A DNA stretch of 64,000 nucleotides, taken from contig NC_009437.1 in assembly GCF_000016545.1 (NCBI RefSeq), positions 909,501 to 973,500 of the forward strand, in the 5' to 3' direction. The translations under genes and the position numbers were made by a program. Under the pieces are notes generated by a model, which was not told the origin of the DNA, ran no database searches, and saw only the letters and a program-made list of their open reading frames with translations. This DNA is from Caldicellulosiruptor saccharolyticus DSM 8903 (GTDB lineage Bacteria > Bacillota > Thermoanaerobacteria > Caldicellulosiruptorales > Caldicellulosiruptoraceae). The number at the start of each line of letters is the position of its first letter. Position 1 is the first letter of the stretch. Shown here piece after piece: positions 27,269 through 36,419 of the stretch.

Positions 27269-28224
27269 AGAGTATTTACATAGGCGTTGATGTTGGTTCT
27301 GTGTCTACAAATGTTGTTGCGATTGACAAAGATGTAAATGTCCTTTTTAAGACATATATCAGGACAAATGGGCAACCAATTGATTCTGTTAAAGAGGGAA
27401 TACGACAGCTAAAAGAGAGTCTTGGAGATGTTGAGGTCTTAGGGGTTGGCACAACTGGTTCAGGCAGACAGCTTGCAGGAGCAATCTTGGGTGCGGATGT
27501 TATAAAAAACGAAATCACAGCACATGCGACAGCCACAATCCATTTTGTTCCAAATGTTAGGACAATCTTTGAGATAGGAGGACAGGACTCAAAAATAATA
27601 ATTATCAAAGACCAGATGGTTGTGGACTTTGCAATGAACACTGTATGTGCAGCTGGTACGGGTTCTTTTTTGGACCATCAGGCAGAAAGGCTAAAAATTC
27701 CAATTGAGCAGTTTGGTGACTTGGCACTGTCAGCAAAAAATTCTGTCAGAATTGCAGGAAGGTGTACTGTGTTTGCAGAATCAGATATGATTGCAAAGCA
27801 GCAATTTGGATTTTCAAAGGCTGAGATTATAAGAGGACTTTGCGATGCGCTTGTGAGAAATTACCTGAACAATGTTGGAAGAGGCAAAAACTTAGAGCCG
27901 CCATATGTTTTCCAAGGCGGAGTTGCAGCAAACAAAGGCATAAAAGCTGCGTTTGAAAGAGAGCTAAAAAGCGAAATTATTGTTCCCGAACACTTTAACG
28001 TTATGGGGGCAATAGGTAGCGCAATATTGGCAAAAGATTATATTGAGAAAACCAAAGCAAAGACAAAATTCAGAGGCTTTGATGCAGCAGATATTGAATT
28101 TACAACCTCATCTTTTGAGTGCAAAGGATGTTCTAACAGGTGTGAGGTTGTAAAAGTCTCAATGGAAGGAAAGGTTATTGCAATGTGGGGTGACAGGTGT
28201 GGTAAGTGGACAAATTCTTTATAA
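27265..28224 (+). CDS. 2-hydroxyacyl-CoA dehydratase-type activase (BcrAD/BadFG ATPase family)
   Basis: An ASKHA-fold ATPase that in known members drives an electron from a [4Fe-4S] cluster into a dehydratase. The 319 residues show the phosphate-1 motif GVDVGSVSTNVVAID, GTTGSGRQLAGAILG, EIGGQDSKIIII, the cluster-ligand regions NTVCAAGTGSFLD and GRCTVFAESDMI, and VFQGGVAANKGI. A C-terminal extension has CKGCSNRC and RCGKW, possibly another metal site. It pairs with the two DUF2229 proteins; no recognisable dehydratase alpha/beta pair is in the window. Confidence 0.87.
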   Translation: MKSIYIGVDVGSVSTNVVAIDKDVNVLFKTYIRTNGQPIDSVKEGIRQLKESLGDVEVLGVGTTGSGRQLAGAILGADVIKNEITAHATATIHFVPNVRTIFEIGGQDSKIIIIKDQMVVDFAMNTVCAAGTGSFLDHQAERLKIPIEQFGDLALSAKNSVRIAGRCTVFAESDMIAKQQFGFSKAEIIRGLCDALVRNYLNNVGRGKNLEPPYVFQGGVAANKGIKAAFERELKSEIIVPEHFNVMGAIGSAILAKDYIEKTKAKTKFRGFDAADIEFTTSSFECKGCSNRCEVVKVSMEGKVIAMWGDRCGKWTNSL

Positions 28225-28252
28225 AATATTTTCTCAATAAAGTATTTTTTCA

Positions 28253-28278
28253 GCCATGGGCGAATCCCATGGTTTTTT
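28253..28278 (+). terminator. Intrinsic terminator after the activase gene
   Basis: Stem CCATGGG/CCCATGG with a 5-nt loop and T6. Confidence 0.88.
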
Positions 28279-28400
28279 AGTTTTCCATGAAAAATTTTTA
28301 TATATTCTCACCAAAAAAGTGATATAATAAAAATAAAGAAACATTTAAGAAGGTACCATGCCATGTCCGAGGGGTAAGAGATTATATAAGGTCACTTCTT

Positions 28401-29129
28401 TTGAAGATGTGCGCGATAGAGTCCTACCCTGGCAAAGAGGAAGAGCTGAAAGAGTTTGTAGAAAATGAACTGAGTGAGATGCTGGTTTTCTATGATGATG
28501 ACAGGCAAAACAATCTATTTGGTGAAAGAGGAAAAAATCCAAAGGTACTTTTAAATGCCCATCTTGACTCTGTAGGAAGTGAAGAGATGGGCAAAAACTG
28601 GATGATGGAAGTAGTTTACGATGAAAAAACGGATAGAATTGAAGGAAACGGTACAAGACCAATAGGTGCTGATGACAGATGCGGAATTGCAATAATTTTA
28701 GCTCTTTTGAGATTTACCAACTACCAATTCAAATTTCTCTTCACAACTTCCTGCGAAGACGAACATAGAGGAGTAAAATTTTTTATTGAAAACCATCCAG
28801 AGTTTTTCAAAGGTGTAAATCTTGTGATTGGCCTTGACAGACGGGGTTTTGGCGATGTTGTCTGCAACTATGGTGGCAAAGATGTATGTTTTAAGAAAGA
28901 ATGCATTGACAAGGTAATTGAAATAGGCAAAAGTTTAGGAATTCCAGCAAAGAAAGAAAAAAGTCCTCACATTGCCGATATAAGATACATCGCTGACAGG
29001 TTTGGAATAAGCAGCTTTTGTCTTTCTGTTGGTTATTACAATCCTCACACCCCATCTGAATATGCAGTGTTGGATGAGGTTGTCGAGACGTACAAGTGGA
29101 TGTGCAGAATTTTAGAATTTATACAGTAA
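28401..29129 (+). CDS. M20/M28-type metallopeptidase-like protein
   Basis: Predicted zinc aminopeptidase or deacylase, 242 residues. Likely metal ligands are in AHLDSVG, IGADDRCGIA, CEDEHRG, LDRRG and NPHTPSEYA, which match the His-Asp-Glu-Asp-His order of the clan. Shorter than usual M20 enzymes (350-450) because the dimerisation domain is absent. The start is uncertain: TTG 28401 has AAGG 9 bp upstream, ATG 28407 has none. Monocistronic between two terminators. Confidence 0.78.
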   Translation: MKMCAIESYPGKEEELKEFVENELSEMLVFYDDDRQNNLFGERGKNPKVLLNAHLDSVGSEEMGKNWMMEVVYDEKTDRIEGNGTRPIGADDRCGIAIILALLRFTNYQFKFLFTTSCEDEHRGVKFFIENHPEFFKGVNLVIGLDRRGFGDVVCNYGGKDVCFKKECIDKVIEIGKSLGIPAKKEKSPHIADIRYIADRFGISSFCLSVGYYNPHTPSEYAVLDEVVETYKWMCRILEFIQ

Positions 29130-29137
29130 AGCTTTTT

Positions 29138-29163
29138 AGGACCTCAGTTTTGAGGTCTTTTTT
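29138..29163 (+). terminator. Intrinsic terminator
   Basis: GACCTCA (29140-29146) pairs with TGAGGTC (29151-29157), followed by T6. Confidence 0.85.
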
Positions 29164-29167
29164 ATTA

Positions 29168-29196
29168 TTGTCTTTCTAATTTCTCTTAGGTATAAT
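29168..29196 (+). promoter_or_regulatory. Promoter for ilvE-ilvD-ilvB
   Basis: TTGTCT (29168-29173), 17-bp spacer, TATAAT (29191-29196). It leaves a leader of about 175 nt before ilvE. In it I see no T-box specifier/GGTGG pattern and no leucine- or valine-rich leader peptide. Confidence 0.65.
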
Positions 29197-29377
29197 GTAT
29201 AAAAATAACTTCAACTTTTTATATAGTCTCTTCTCAGAAGAAAAAATCATTAAAAAAATGCAAAGTGGTACAAAAAAACATGTCGACATAAGTTTTTAAG
29301 TGTTATACAATAAATAATTAATCATCTTTTAGTTTTTCCTGAAAAAATTAATAATGCACATAGGGGGAAATGTTTCG

Positions 29378-30259
29378 ATGGAAGAAAAACTAATATACAT
29401 CGATGGGGAGTTTTATAAAAAATCAGAGGCAAAAGTGTCAGTGTTTGACCATGGGTTTTTGTACGGCGATGGGGTGTTTGAAGGGATAAGAGTTTACAAT
29501 GGAAAGATTTTTAAATGCAAAGAACATGTGGACAGGCTATATCAAGCAGCAAAGGCTATTTACATGGAAATTCCAATATCAAAGGAAGAGATGATTGAGG
29601 CTTTAAAGAAGACATGCAGAGTTAATAACATAAAAGATGGGTATATAAGGCTTGTTGTGTCACGCGGTGTTGGTGATTTAGGCCTCTCCCCCACTAAGTG
29701 TCCAAAACCAACTATTGTTATTATTGCTGATTCTATTGTCTTATATCCACAGGAAATGTATGAAAAGGGAATGAAGGTTATTACTGCTTCAACAAGAAGG
29801 AATAGTCCTCAGTGTTTAGACCCTCAGATAAAGTCATTGAACTATCTAAATAACATCTTAGCAAAGATTGAGGCAAACATGGCAGGTGTACCAGAGGCTA
29901 TAATGCTCACACAAGATGGTTATGTTACAGAGTGCACGGGTGATAATATCTTCATTGTAAAGGATGGCGAGCTTATCACACCACCTGTTTATCTTGGAGC
30001 TTTGGATGGTATTACAAGAAGAACTGTGATGAAACTTGCAAAAGACCTTGGTATTCCTGTGTATGAAAAAGTGTTCACACTATTTAACCTTTACAATGCA
30101 GATGAGTGTTTCTTTACAGGCACGGCAGCAGAGGTTATAGCAGTCACAGAGGTTGATGGAAGAAAAATAGGCAATGGCGAGGTCGGACCGATTACAAAAA
30201 AACTAATGGAAGAGTTCAAAAAACTTACACTTGTTGATGGTGTTGATATATATGACTAA
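29378..30259 (+). CDS. ilvE: Branched-chain amino acid aminotransferase
   Basis: PLP enzyme that performs the last step of Val, Leu and Ile synthesis. Fold-type IV motifs: FDHGFLYGDGVFEGIRVYNG near the N-terminus, the PLP lysine in DPQIKSLNYLNNILAK, and VTECTGDNIF. About 293 residues from ATG 29378, which has AGGGGG upstream; an ATG at 29354 precedes the SD. First gene of ilvE-ilvD-ilvB. D-amino acid transaminases share the fold; the operon favours IlvE. Confidence 0.92.
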   Translation: MEEKLIYIDGEFYKKSEAKVSVFDHGFLYGDGVFEGIRVYNGKIFKCKEHVDRLYQAAKAIYMEIPISKEEMIEALKKTCRVNNIKDGYIRLVVSRGVGDLGLSPTKCPKPTIVIIADSIVLYPQEMYEKGMKVITASTRRNSPQCLDPQIKSLNYLNNILAKIEANMAGVPEAIMLTQDGYVTECTGDNIFIVKDGELITPPVYLGALDGITRRTVMKLAKDLGIPVYEKVFTLFNLYNADECFFTGTAAEVIAVTEVDGRKIGNGEVGPITKKLMEEFKKLTLVDGVDIYD

Positions 30260-30289
30260 AGTATTCTTTTAAAGGAGCTGTGAAAAATA

Positions 30290-31948
30290 ATGAGGAGTGA
30301 CATTGTAAAAAAAGGTTTTGAAAAAGCGCCTCAGCGCTCGCTTTTCAAGGCAATGGGATACACTGATGAAGAGATAAGAAGACCACTTATTGCAGTTGTA
30401 AATTCATGGAACGAGGTTGTTCCAGGGCACATTCATCTTGATAAGATTGCAGAGGCAGTGAAAGCGGGTATCAGGCTTGCCGGTGCAACTCCAATGGAGT
30501 TTAACGTCATAGGTGTGTGTGATGGAATTGCAATGGGTCATATTGGAATGAAGTACTCTCTCATCACAAGAGAACTGATTGCGGACTCAATTGAAGCAAT
30601 GGTAATGGCACATCAGTTTGATGGCATGGTCTTGATTCCAAACTGCGACAAGATTGTACCAGGAATGCTGATGGCTGCAGCAAGAGTGAATATCCCAAGC
30701 ATACTTATAAGCGGCGGTCCAATGCTTGCTGGTAGGGTAGATAATAAGGTATGTGATTTGAATTCTGTGTTTGAAGCAGTAGGTGCGTACTCTGCTGGCA
30801 AGATTACCGATGAGGAGCTTTTTGCTCTGGAAGAGAATGCATGCCCTGGTTGTGGTTCTTGTTCTGGCATGTTCACAGCAAACACAATGAACTGTTTGAG
30901 CGAAGTACTTGGAATGGCTCTTCCTGGGAATGGCACAATTCCGGCTGTGATGGCAGCACGAATCCGCCTTGCTAAAATGGCCGGGATGAAGATAGTTGAG
31001 CTTGTAGAAAGAGACATAAAACCATCTGATATTTTAACAATTGAAGCATTTGAAAATGCCTTGACAGTTGATATGGCGCTTGGTGGGTCAACAAACACTA
31101 TCTTGCATCTTCCTGCTATTGCGAATGAATTAGGGATAAAACTTAACCTTGATATTATAAACGATATCAGTGACAAAACACCCAACCTTTGCAAGCTCTC
31201 ACCAGCAGGGCATTACCACATCGAGGACCTTTACTTTGCGGGCGGCGTTCAAGCTGTTATGAATGAGCTTTCTAAAAAAGGTTTGATTCATTTAGATCTT
31301 TTGACAGTTACAGGGAAAAGTGTGGGAGAGAATATCAAAGATGCAAAAGTTAAAGATTACAATGTTATCAGGCCAATCGACAATCCATATTCTGAAACAG
31401 GTGGGCTTGTGATTGTAAGAGGCAACCTTGCACCAGATGGTGCTGTTGTCAAGAAAAGTGCTGTGCCGCCAAAGCTAATGAGGCACAGAGGACCTGCGCG
31501 TGTGTTTGAAAGTGGTGAAGAAGTGTTTGAGGCAATCTTGAAAGGGAAAATTCAAAAGGGCGATGTGATTGTTATAAGATACGAAGGTCCCAAAGGCGGA
31601 CCGGGGATGAGAGAGATGCTCTCACCCACATCAGCACTGGCAGGTGTTGGACTAATTGAAGATGTTGCGCTGATAACTGATGGCAGATTTTCAGGGGCGA
31701 CAAGAGGCGCATGTTTTGGTCATGTATCACCAGAGGCAGCAGAGAGAGGTCCGATTGCAGCTGTGCAAGATGGAGATATCATCTCGATTGACATAGAAAA
31801 TAAAACTCTTACCTTAGAGGTGCCTGAAGAAGAAATAAAAAGAAGACTTGAAAGTCTTGGGCCATTTGAGCCAAAAGTGAAAAAGGGGTATCTTTACAGA
31901 TACTCAAAACTTGTAAGGTCAGCATCAACTGGTGCTATACTTGAATAA
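30290..31948 (+). CDS. ilvD: Dihydroxy-acid dehydratase
   Basis: Fe-S enzyme that dehydrates 2,3-dihydroxy-isovalerate and -methylvalerate to the keto acids used by IlvE. The 552 residues have the cluster ligands in [10 protein letters not shown] and [18 protein letters not shown], the active-site region [14 protein letters not shown], and the C-terminal [14 protein letters not shown] and [11 protein letters not shown]. Full length; SD AAAGGAG. It lies 30 bp after ilvE. Confidence 0.97.
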   Translation: MRSDIVKKGFEKAPQRSLFKAMGYTDEEIRRPLIAVVNSWNEVVPGHIHLDKIAEAVKAGIRLAGATPMEFNVIGVCDGIAMGHIGMKYSLITRELIADSIEAMVMAHQFDGMVLIPNCDKIVPGMLMAAARVNIPSILISGGPMLAGRVDNKVCDLNSVFEAVGAYSAGKITDEELFALEENACPGCGSCSGMFTANTMNCLSEVLGMALPGNGTIPAVMAARIRLAKMAGMKIVELVERDIKPSDILTIEAFENALTVDMALGGSTNTILHLPAIANELGIKLNLDIINDISDKTPNLCKLSPAGHYHIEDLYFAGGVQAVMNELSKKGLIHLDLLTVTGKSVGENIKDAKVKDYNVIRPIDNPYSETGGLVIVRGNLAPDGAVVKKSAVPPKLMRHRGPARVFESGEEVFEAILKGKIQKGDVIVIRYEGPKGGPGMREMLSPTSALAGVGLIEDVALITDGRFSGATRGACFGHVSPEAAERGPIAAVQDGDIISIDIENKTLTLEVPEEEIKRRLESLGPFEPKVKKGYLYRYSKLVRSASTGAILE

Positions 31949-31975
31949 AAATCTTGTTTTGGGGGTTGTGGTATT

Positions 31976-33634
31976 TTGAAGCTGACAGGTGCAGAGATTA
32001 TTATTGAGTGTTTAAAAGAACAAGGGGTAAAAGAGGTATTTGGATATCCTGGTGGTGCTGCCCTGAATATCTACGATGCTCTTTATAAACATCAAAATGA
32101 AATAAAACATTATCTAACATCGCACGAACAGCACGCTTCCCATGCAGCAGACGGGTATGCTCGTGCCTCTGGCAAGGTTGGGGTTGTGTTTACAACCTCA
32201 GGCCCCGGTGCAACAAATATTGTTACAGGTATTGCAACAGCTTACATGGACTCAGTACCAGTTGTTGCAATAACAGGTCAGGTGCCAACAAACTTGCTTG
32301 GCAAAGACTCGTTCCAAGAAGTTGATATCACAGGTATTACTATGCCAATTACAAAGCACAATTTTATTGTAAAAGATGTAAATGTTTTAGCCGATACTAT
32401 TCGACGTGCATTTGAGATTGCACAAAGTGGAAGACCGGGACCTGTTTTGGTTGACGTATGCAAGGATGTGACAGCAGCATATGCTGAATATGAGAAAAAG
32501 GAGCCAAAGAAGATTAAGAAAAAGGTTTTTGCAACACAAGAAGAGATAGAAAAAGCGATTGAGCTTATAAATTCAAGTCAAAGACCTTTTATCTGCTCAG
32601 GCGGTGGGGTTATTTCGTCAGAGGCATCAGAAGAGCTCATTCAATTTGCAGAAAAGATAAATGCACCTGTTGCCACAACTTTGATGGGTGTTGGTGGATT
32701 CCCATCAACTCATCCAAACTATACAGGGCTTGTTGGAATGCATGGAAGTCGTGCTTCTAACTATGCAGTTTCACACTGTGACCTTTTGATTGCTGTTGGT
32801 GCGAGGTTTTCAGACAGAGTAATAAGCAAGGTAGACAGGTTTGCGCCAAATGCCAAGATTATTCACATAGATATTGACCCTGCTGAAATAGACAAGAATG
32901 TGAGCACAGATATTGCTTTGATTGGTGATGTAAAGCAGATATTAAAAATCTTGGTTGAAAATGTACAGAAGAAGACTATCACAGACTGGATAGAGATGAT
33001 TTATGAATGGAAGAAAAACTATCCTTTGAGCTATCCTCAAGATGGCAAGCTTCATCCACAGTATGTTGTTGAGAGAATTTCTGCTCTTACCAACAACGAT
33101 GCAATAATCACAACAGAGGTTGGACAAAACCAGATTTGGGCAGCACAGTTTTACAAATACCAAAGACCAAGACAGTTTATTTCTTCTGGTGGTCTTGGTA
33201 CAATGGGTTATGGTCTTGGTGCAGCAATTGGAGCAAAGATAGCAAGACCAGACAAAGTAGTAATTGATATTGCAGGAGATGGAAGTTTTAGAATGAACTG
33301 TGGTGAGCTTGCAACAGCTGTTCATTACAATATACCTGTGATAGTTGCGCTGCTTAATAATGGTGTGTTGGGCATGGTTCGCCAGTGGCAGGACCTTTTC
33401 TATGGAAAAAGATTTTCTCAAACAACCCTTGACAGGCCTCCAGATTTTGTAAAGCTTGCAGATGCATACGGTGCACTTGGCATAAGAGTTACATCACCGG
33501 ATGAGGTTGACGGGGCTATTTTAAAAGCGTTAGAGGCAGGAAGACCAACTGTAATTGACTTTGTAATTGACAAAGACGAAAAAGCGCTGCCAATTGTCCC
33601 ACCCGGCGCGCCAATTGATGAGATTATTGATTAG
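31976..33634 (+). CDS. ilvB: Acetolactate synthase, catalytic subunit
   Basis: TPP-dependent carboligase that commits pyruvate to branched-chain synthesis. The 552 residues show the TPP glutamate in TSHEQHASHAADGYAR, the central domain, and the TPP motif GDGSFRMN. The start is a TTG behind GGGGGTTG. It ends the ilvEDB cluster. No small regulatory subunit (ilvN/ilvH) or ilvC follows, so those are elsewhere or the enzyme works alone. Confidence 0.95.
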   Translation: MKLTGAEIIIECLKEQGVKEVFGYPGGAALNIYDALYKHQNEIKHYLTSHEQHASHAADGYARASGKVGVVFTTSGPGATNIVTGIATAYMDSVPVVAITGQVPTNLLGKDSFQEVDITGITMPITKHNFIVKDVNVLADTIRRAFEIAQSGRPGPVLVDVCKDVTAAYAEYEKKEPKKIKKKVFATQEEIEKAIELINSSQRPFICSGGGVISSEASEELIQFAEKINAPVATTLMGVGGFPSTHPNYTGLVGMHGSRASNYAVSHCDLLIAVGARFSDRVISKVDRFAPNAKIIHIDIDPAEIDKNVSTDIALIGDVKQILKILVENVQKKTITDWIEMIYEWKKNYPLSYPQDGKLHPQYVVERISALTNNDAIITTEVGQNQIWAAQFYKYQRPRQFISSGGLGTMGYGLGAAIGAKIARPDKVVIDIAGDGSFRMNCGELATAVHYNIPVIVALLNNGVLGMVRQWQDLFYGKRFSQTTLDRPPDFVKLADAYGALGIRVTSPDEVDGAILKALEAGRPTVIDFVIDKDEKALPIVPPGAPIDEIID

Positions 33635-34215
33635 AAAAGACCAATGAATGGAGTGTGATTTTTTACAGCGTTTTTTGTATTAATTATTATAGCGCGGAAA
33701 TATATCAAAAAATAATAAGGTAGGAGAAGAATGGTAGAATATTATATTACCGGTATTTTTTATCTTTTTGGTTTTGGGAATTATAGATTAATTTGACTTG
33801 AAAAAAGTACTTTTAATGAGATAGCAGTATTCTTATTTGTTTTATATTTATTATATTTAAACACAGTAATAACATACAAATACAAAAAAGAATAAATACA
33901 TTAAAATGTAAAGTTAGAAAATCAAGTTCAAAATAAAAATAAAGATAAGAGGGGCTTTTCACAAAAAATTTGAAAAGCCCCTCTTTTAACTATTAAATAT
34001 CCAAAAAGATTGTTGTCGATATTATCATTTTAACGATGAATTGATTGCTTACAAAACAAATTAGTTGCATATTTTGGTTTAACCCTCTCGGTAGTTCAAT
34101 CATGGCAATTTGTTGGCACGAAGAACAAAATATCAAAAAGAGGTTAAGAAATATTGCGAAGAGTATTGTTCTGCGGTAAAAAATATATTCAAAATTTTTT
34201 AAAAACTTCTTGCTT
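33635..34215. other. Intergenic region after ilvB with a possible gene relic
   Basis: Mostly AT-rich. A bidirectional terminator lies at 33947-33986. At about 34078-34180 a plus-strand open stretch reads NPLGSSIMAICWHEEQNIKK and ends in TAA; it has no start or SD and looks like a leftover coding fragment of unknown origin. Confidence 0.4.
33947..33986. terminator. Bidirectional intrinsic terminator
   Basis: A 14-bp perfect stem, AAGAGGGGCTTTTC with GAAAAGCCCCTCTT, with T-rich flanks on the plus side. It separates ilvB from the convergent vanZ-like gene. Confidence 0.85.
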
Positions 34216-34803
34216 TTAATTAAGCTGGTCTTTTTTTGTTATTAAAAAGTTTTTTATTTGGGGTATGTTGAATATCAAGATTCCTGTAAGATAACCAAGT
34301 AAATTAATTATAATGTCTAAAATATCAAATACACCCCTTTTTGTTAAAAACTGTAACAATTCAACTACTATAATCCATACTAAAAAAATAAAAATTGTGA
34401 TTTTTGGTTTATTTTTTATTCTAAAAGAAAGGTAAAAACCAGCTGGCAAATACAAAATGAAGTTTTCAATTATTTGAGATAAACTATAATTAATTATTTC
34501 ATTTAAATTAAAGTTTATGTAATGTTCTGATCTGCTTATCCGGAAAAAGCTAAGCGAAATAACTAAAACAATATAACTGGTAAATAAAATATCTAACATG
34601 AAATAATATAATTTTCCGTTAAATATAAGATGCAAAAGAGAAAACAATAAAATAGCTACAAAAACTCTCAAAAATATAAAGCTAAATGCTTCAATTGAAA
34701 AATGTAACCAGATATCATCTAAAACATAATAACATAAAAATATTGACAAAACGAGAGAACATATAACTATAAATGCATTTTTTAAGATTTCTTTAAGTTT
34801 CAT
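34216..34803 (-). CDS. VanZ-like membrane protein
   Basis: A 195-residue protein with about five membrane helices. The family signature is in the C-terminal half: ENFILYLPAGFYLSF, VVELLQFLTKRGVFDILD, IIINLLGYLTGI. VanZ relatives are linked to teicoplanin resistance or cell-envelope functions, but most are uncharacterised. The ATG at 34803 has AGGGGGG upstream. It follows a disrupted secreted-protein gene by 28 bp; the IS21 insertion in that gene cuts it off from the original promoter at 42433-42461. Confidence 0.8.
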   Translation of the reverse strand: MKLKEILKNAFIVICSLVLSIFLCYYVLDDIWLHFSIEAFSFIFLRVFVAILLFSLLHLIFNGKLYYFMLDILFTSYIVLVISLSFFRISRSEHYINFNLNEIINYSLSQIIENFILYLPAGFYLSFRIKNKPKITIFIFLVWIIVVELLQFLTKRGVFDILDIIINLLGYLTGILIFNIPQIKNFLITKKDQLN

Positions 34804-34831
34804 AATGGTCCCCCTGCTAAAATTTCTAATA

Positions 34832-34958
34832 TTACTTATCGTCATATACAATACCATCAAAATCTACATTATCTTTATAAGTGGACTGGAAGTATATTTT
34901 ATAAGTTGCGTCAGAAAGCTCAGTAAATGGAAGTGTATAATATGATGTATCATTTGGA
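34832..34958 (-). pseudogene. C-terminal fragment of the IS21-interrupted secreted-protein gene
   Basis: Reads NDTSYYTLPFTELSDATYKI and ends DGIVYDDK-stop. Joined to the fragment at 42058-42377 after removing IS21 and one target copy, it stays in frame (VSPNDTSYY). Confidence 0.85.
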
Positions 34959-35024
34959 TGTTATTGTCAATACCTTTTCCCCACTTTTGATAATATTTTT
35001 TCCCCACCTGTTTTCAAAAAAAAT

Positions 35025-35816
35025 TTAATTATCATTATTTAACTGATTTGAGTCATTCTTGGAATCATATGTTAAAGCTTTTATAGCACCCTCCCTTTGC
35101 TTCATCCTATAACTTTCACCTTTGATAACCACAAAATGACAATGATGTACAAATCTATCTAAAATCGCTGTCGCTAAAACTGGATCATAAAATATCCTCG
35201 CCCACTCTTCAAATACTTTGTTTGTGGTTATTATTATCGATCCTCTCTCATATCTCTTTGATATTATCTCATAAAAATCATCTACACTGCTTTGATTAAA
35301 TTTCCTTAAGCCCAGCTCATCTATTATTAACAAATCCACATTAACATAGTTTTTTAGCTTTTGTTGATACGAATTATCCGCTCTTGAAATATACAACTCT
35401 TCTAACATCTCATTTGCTGTGGTAAACAAAACTCTATATCCAAGTGCTACAGCTTTAAGTCCTATCGCTATTGCAAGATGTGTCTTCCCTGTCCCTGGCG
35501 GTCCTATGAAGGCCACATTCTCCCTTTTTCGGACAAATTCACAGGTCGCCAAATTGTATATAAACCTTTTATTAATTGAAGGCTGATAATTAAAATTGTA
35601 TTCTTCTAACGTCTTGTGCCATGGAAACTTCGCTTTGCTTATCCTCTTTTGATTACTGTTTATTCTCCTGTTACTCACTTCATCATTTATCAATATCTCA
35701 AAAAACTCTTGATATGAAAAGTTATTCTTAATAGCTTCCTCTACTCTTAAATCAAAACTTTTTATTATCCCGGATAATTTCAAATCCTTTAACTTCCCCA
35801 ACAAAAGATCATTCAT
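35025..35816 (-). CDS. istB: IS21 helper ATPase IstB
   Basis: AAA+ ATPase that assists the IS21 transposase with target selection. The 263 residues include Walker A GPPGTGKTHLA near residue 105 and Walker B VDLLIIDELG, followed by a Ser/Thr sensor (IIITTN). Intact. Its ATG overlaps the istA stop, the normal IS21 arrangement. Confidence 0.95.
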   Translation of the reverse strand: MNDLLLGKLKDLKLSGIIKSFDLRVEEAIKNNFSYQEFFEILINDEVSNRRINSNQKRISKAKFPWHKTLEEYNFNYQPSINKRFIYNLATCEFVRKRENVAFIGPPGTGKTHLAIAIGLKAVALGYRVLFTTANEMLEELYISRADNSYQQKLKNYVNVDLLIIDELGLRKFNQSSVDDFYEIISKRYERGSIIITTNKVFEEWARIFYDPVLATAILDRFVHHCHFVVIKGESYRMKQREGAIKALTYDSKNDSNQLNNDN

Positions 35817-36181
35817 CTTTGCAATTCTCCTATCTCAAGCAATTTGTCATATTCCCTGATATCCCTGTAAAGCTCTGTTCTTTCCTCATTAATATAGCTC
35901 TCATCTTCATACTCAGGTAAATCGCTTATCCCTTTTTCACATATATTCTTCACAAGCTTGTAACTCAATCCTCTGAATTTTAAAGCCCTCTTACACGCAT
36001 TGTCTACCATCTTTGATCCATATCTTTCTTTTAATGCTATTATCCCACTTATGCTTCTGTAGTCATACTTCTTAAATCCTTCTTGCTCGGTAAATTCTTC
36101 AAAAAACTTCAACGCCCACTCCCCAATTTCTGCCATTTGCTCCCTCTGTCTTGACATTATATCCTCAATTGTTATATTCTT
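35813..36181 (-). pseudogene. istA: IstA transposase, C-terminal fragment
   Basis: About 123 codons, starting KNITIEDIMSRQREQM and ending GELQR-stop. It joins the N-terminal fragment (40809-41915) in frame as HYPS-KNITIED once the IS110 element is removed. An internal ATG at 36157 could start a 114-residue peptide, unlikely to be functional. Confidence 0.88.
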
Positions 36182-36319
36182 AGACGAGCATTCCTGTAAT
36201 GAACGAAAATGAGTGAAAATGAAGAGAAATGAGATTTGAAGAGATAAGGTACCTCCTGGTAAAATACAGAATGTAAGTTGTACAACTTACGACAAAACAC
36301 AACAAAGGAGGTACCCTCT

Positions 36320-36419
36320 TTGAAGTATACACAAAATGAAAAGATATTACAAGTAACAGAGAGAACTTTAGTTGTAGGAGTAGATATAGCAAAGGAAAGG
36401 CATGTAGGCAGAGCATTTG
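36320..36419 (+). pseudogene. IS110-type transposase, N-terminal piece (1 of 3)
   Basis: A TTG start behind AAAGGAGG. It encodes the beginning of the RuvC-like DEDD domain, VVGVDIAKERHVGRAF, with the first catalytic Asp. Interrupted at GAGCATTTG by IS256 copy A and continued in frame at 37737. Confidence 0.88.

Noticed and set aside
29197-29377. T-box or leader-peptide attenuator before ilvE
   Set aside because: A GTGGTAC occurs but without the T-box context or a terminator, and the only short frame has no branched-chain codons.
30613-31194. 193-codon minus-strand frame inside ilvD
   Set aside because: Antisense of a strongly conserved gene; composition typical of a shadow frame.
36185-36319. 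Bridge RNA in the left end of the IS110-type element
   Set aside because: Only 135 bp with two hairpins around the SD (GGTACCTCCT/AGGAGGTACC); the longer right end is the better candidate, though the left is not excluded.
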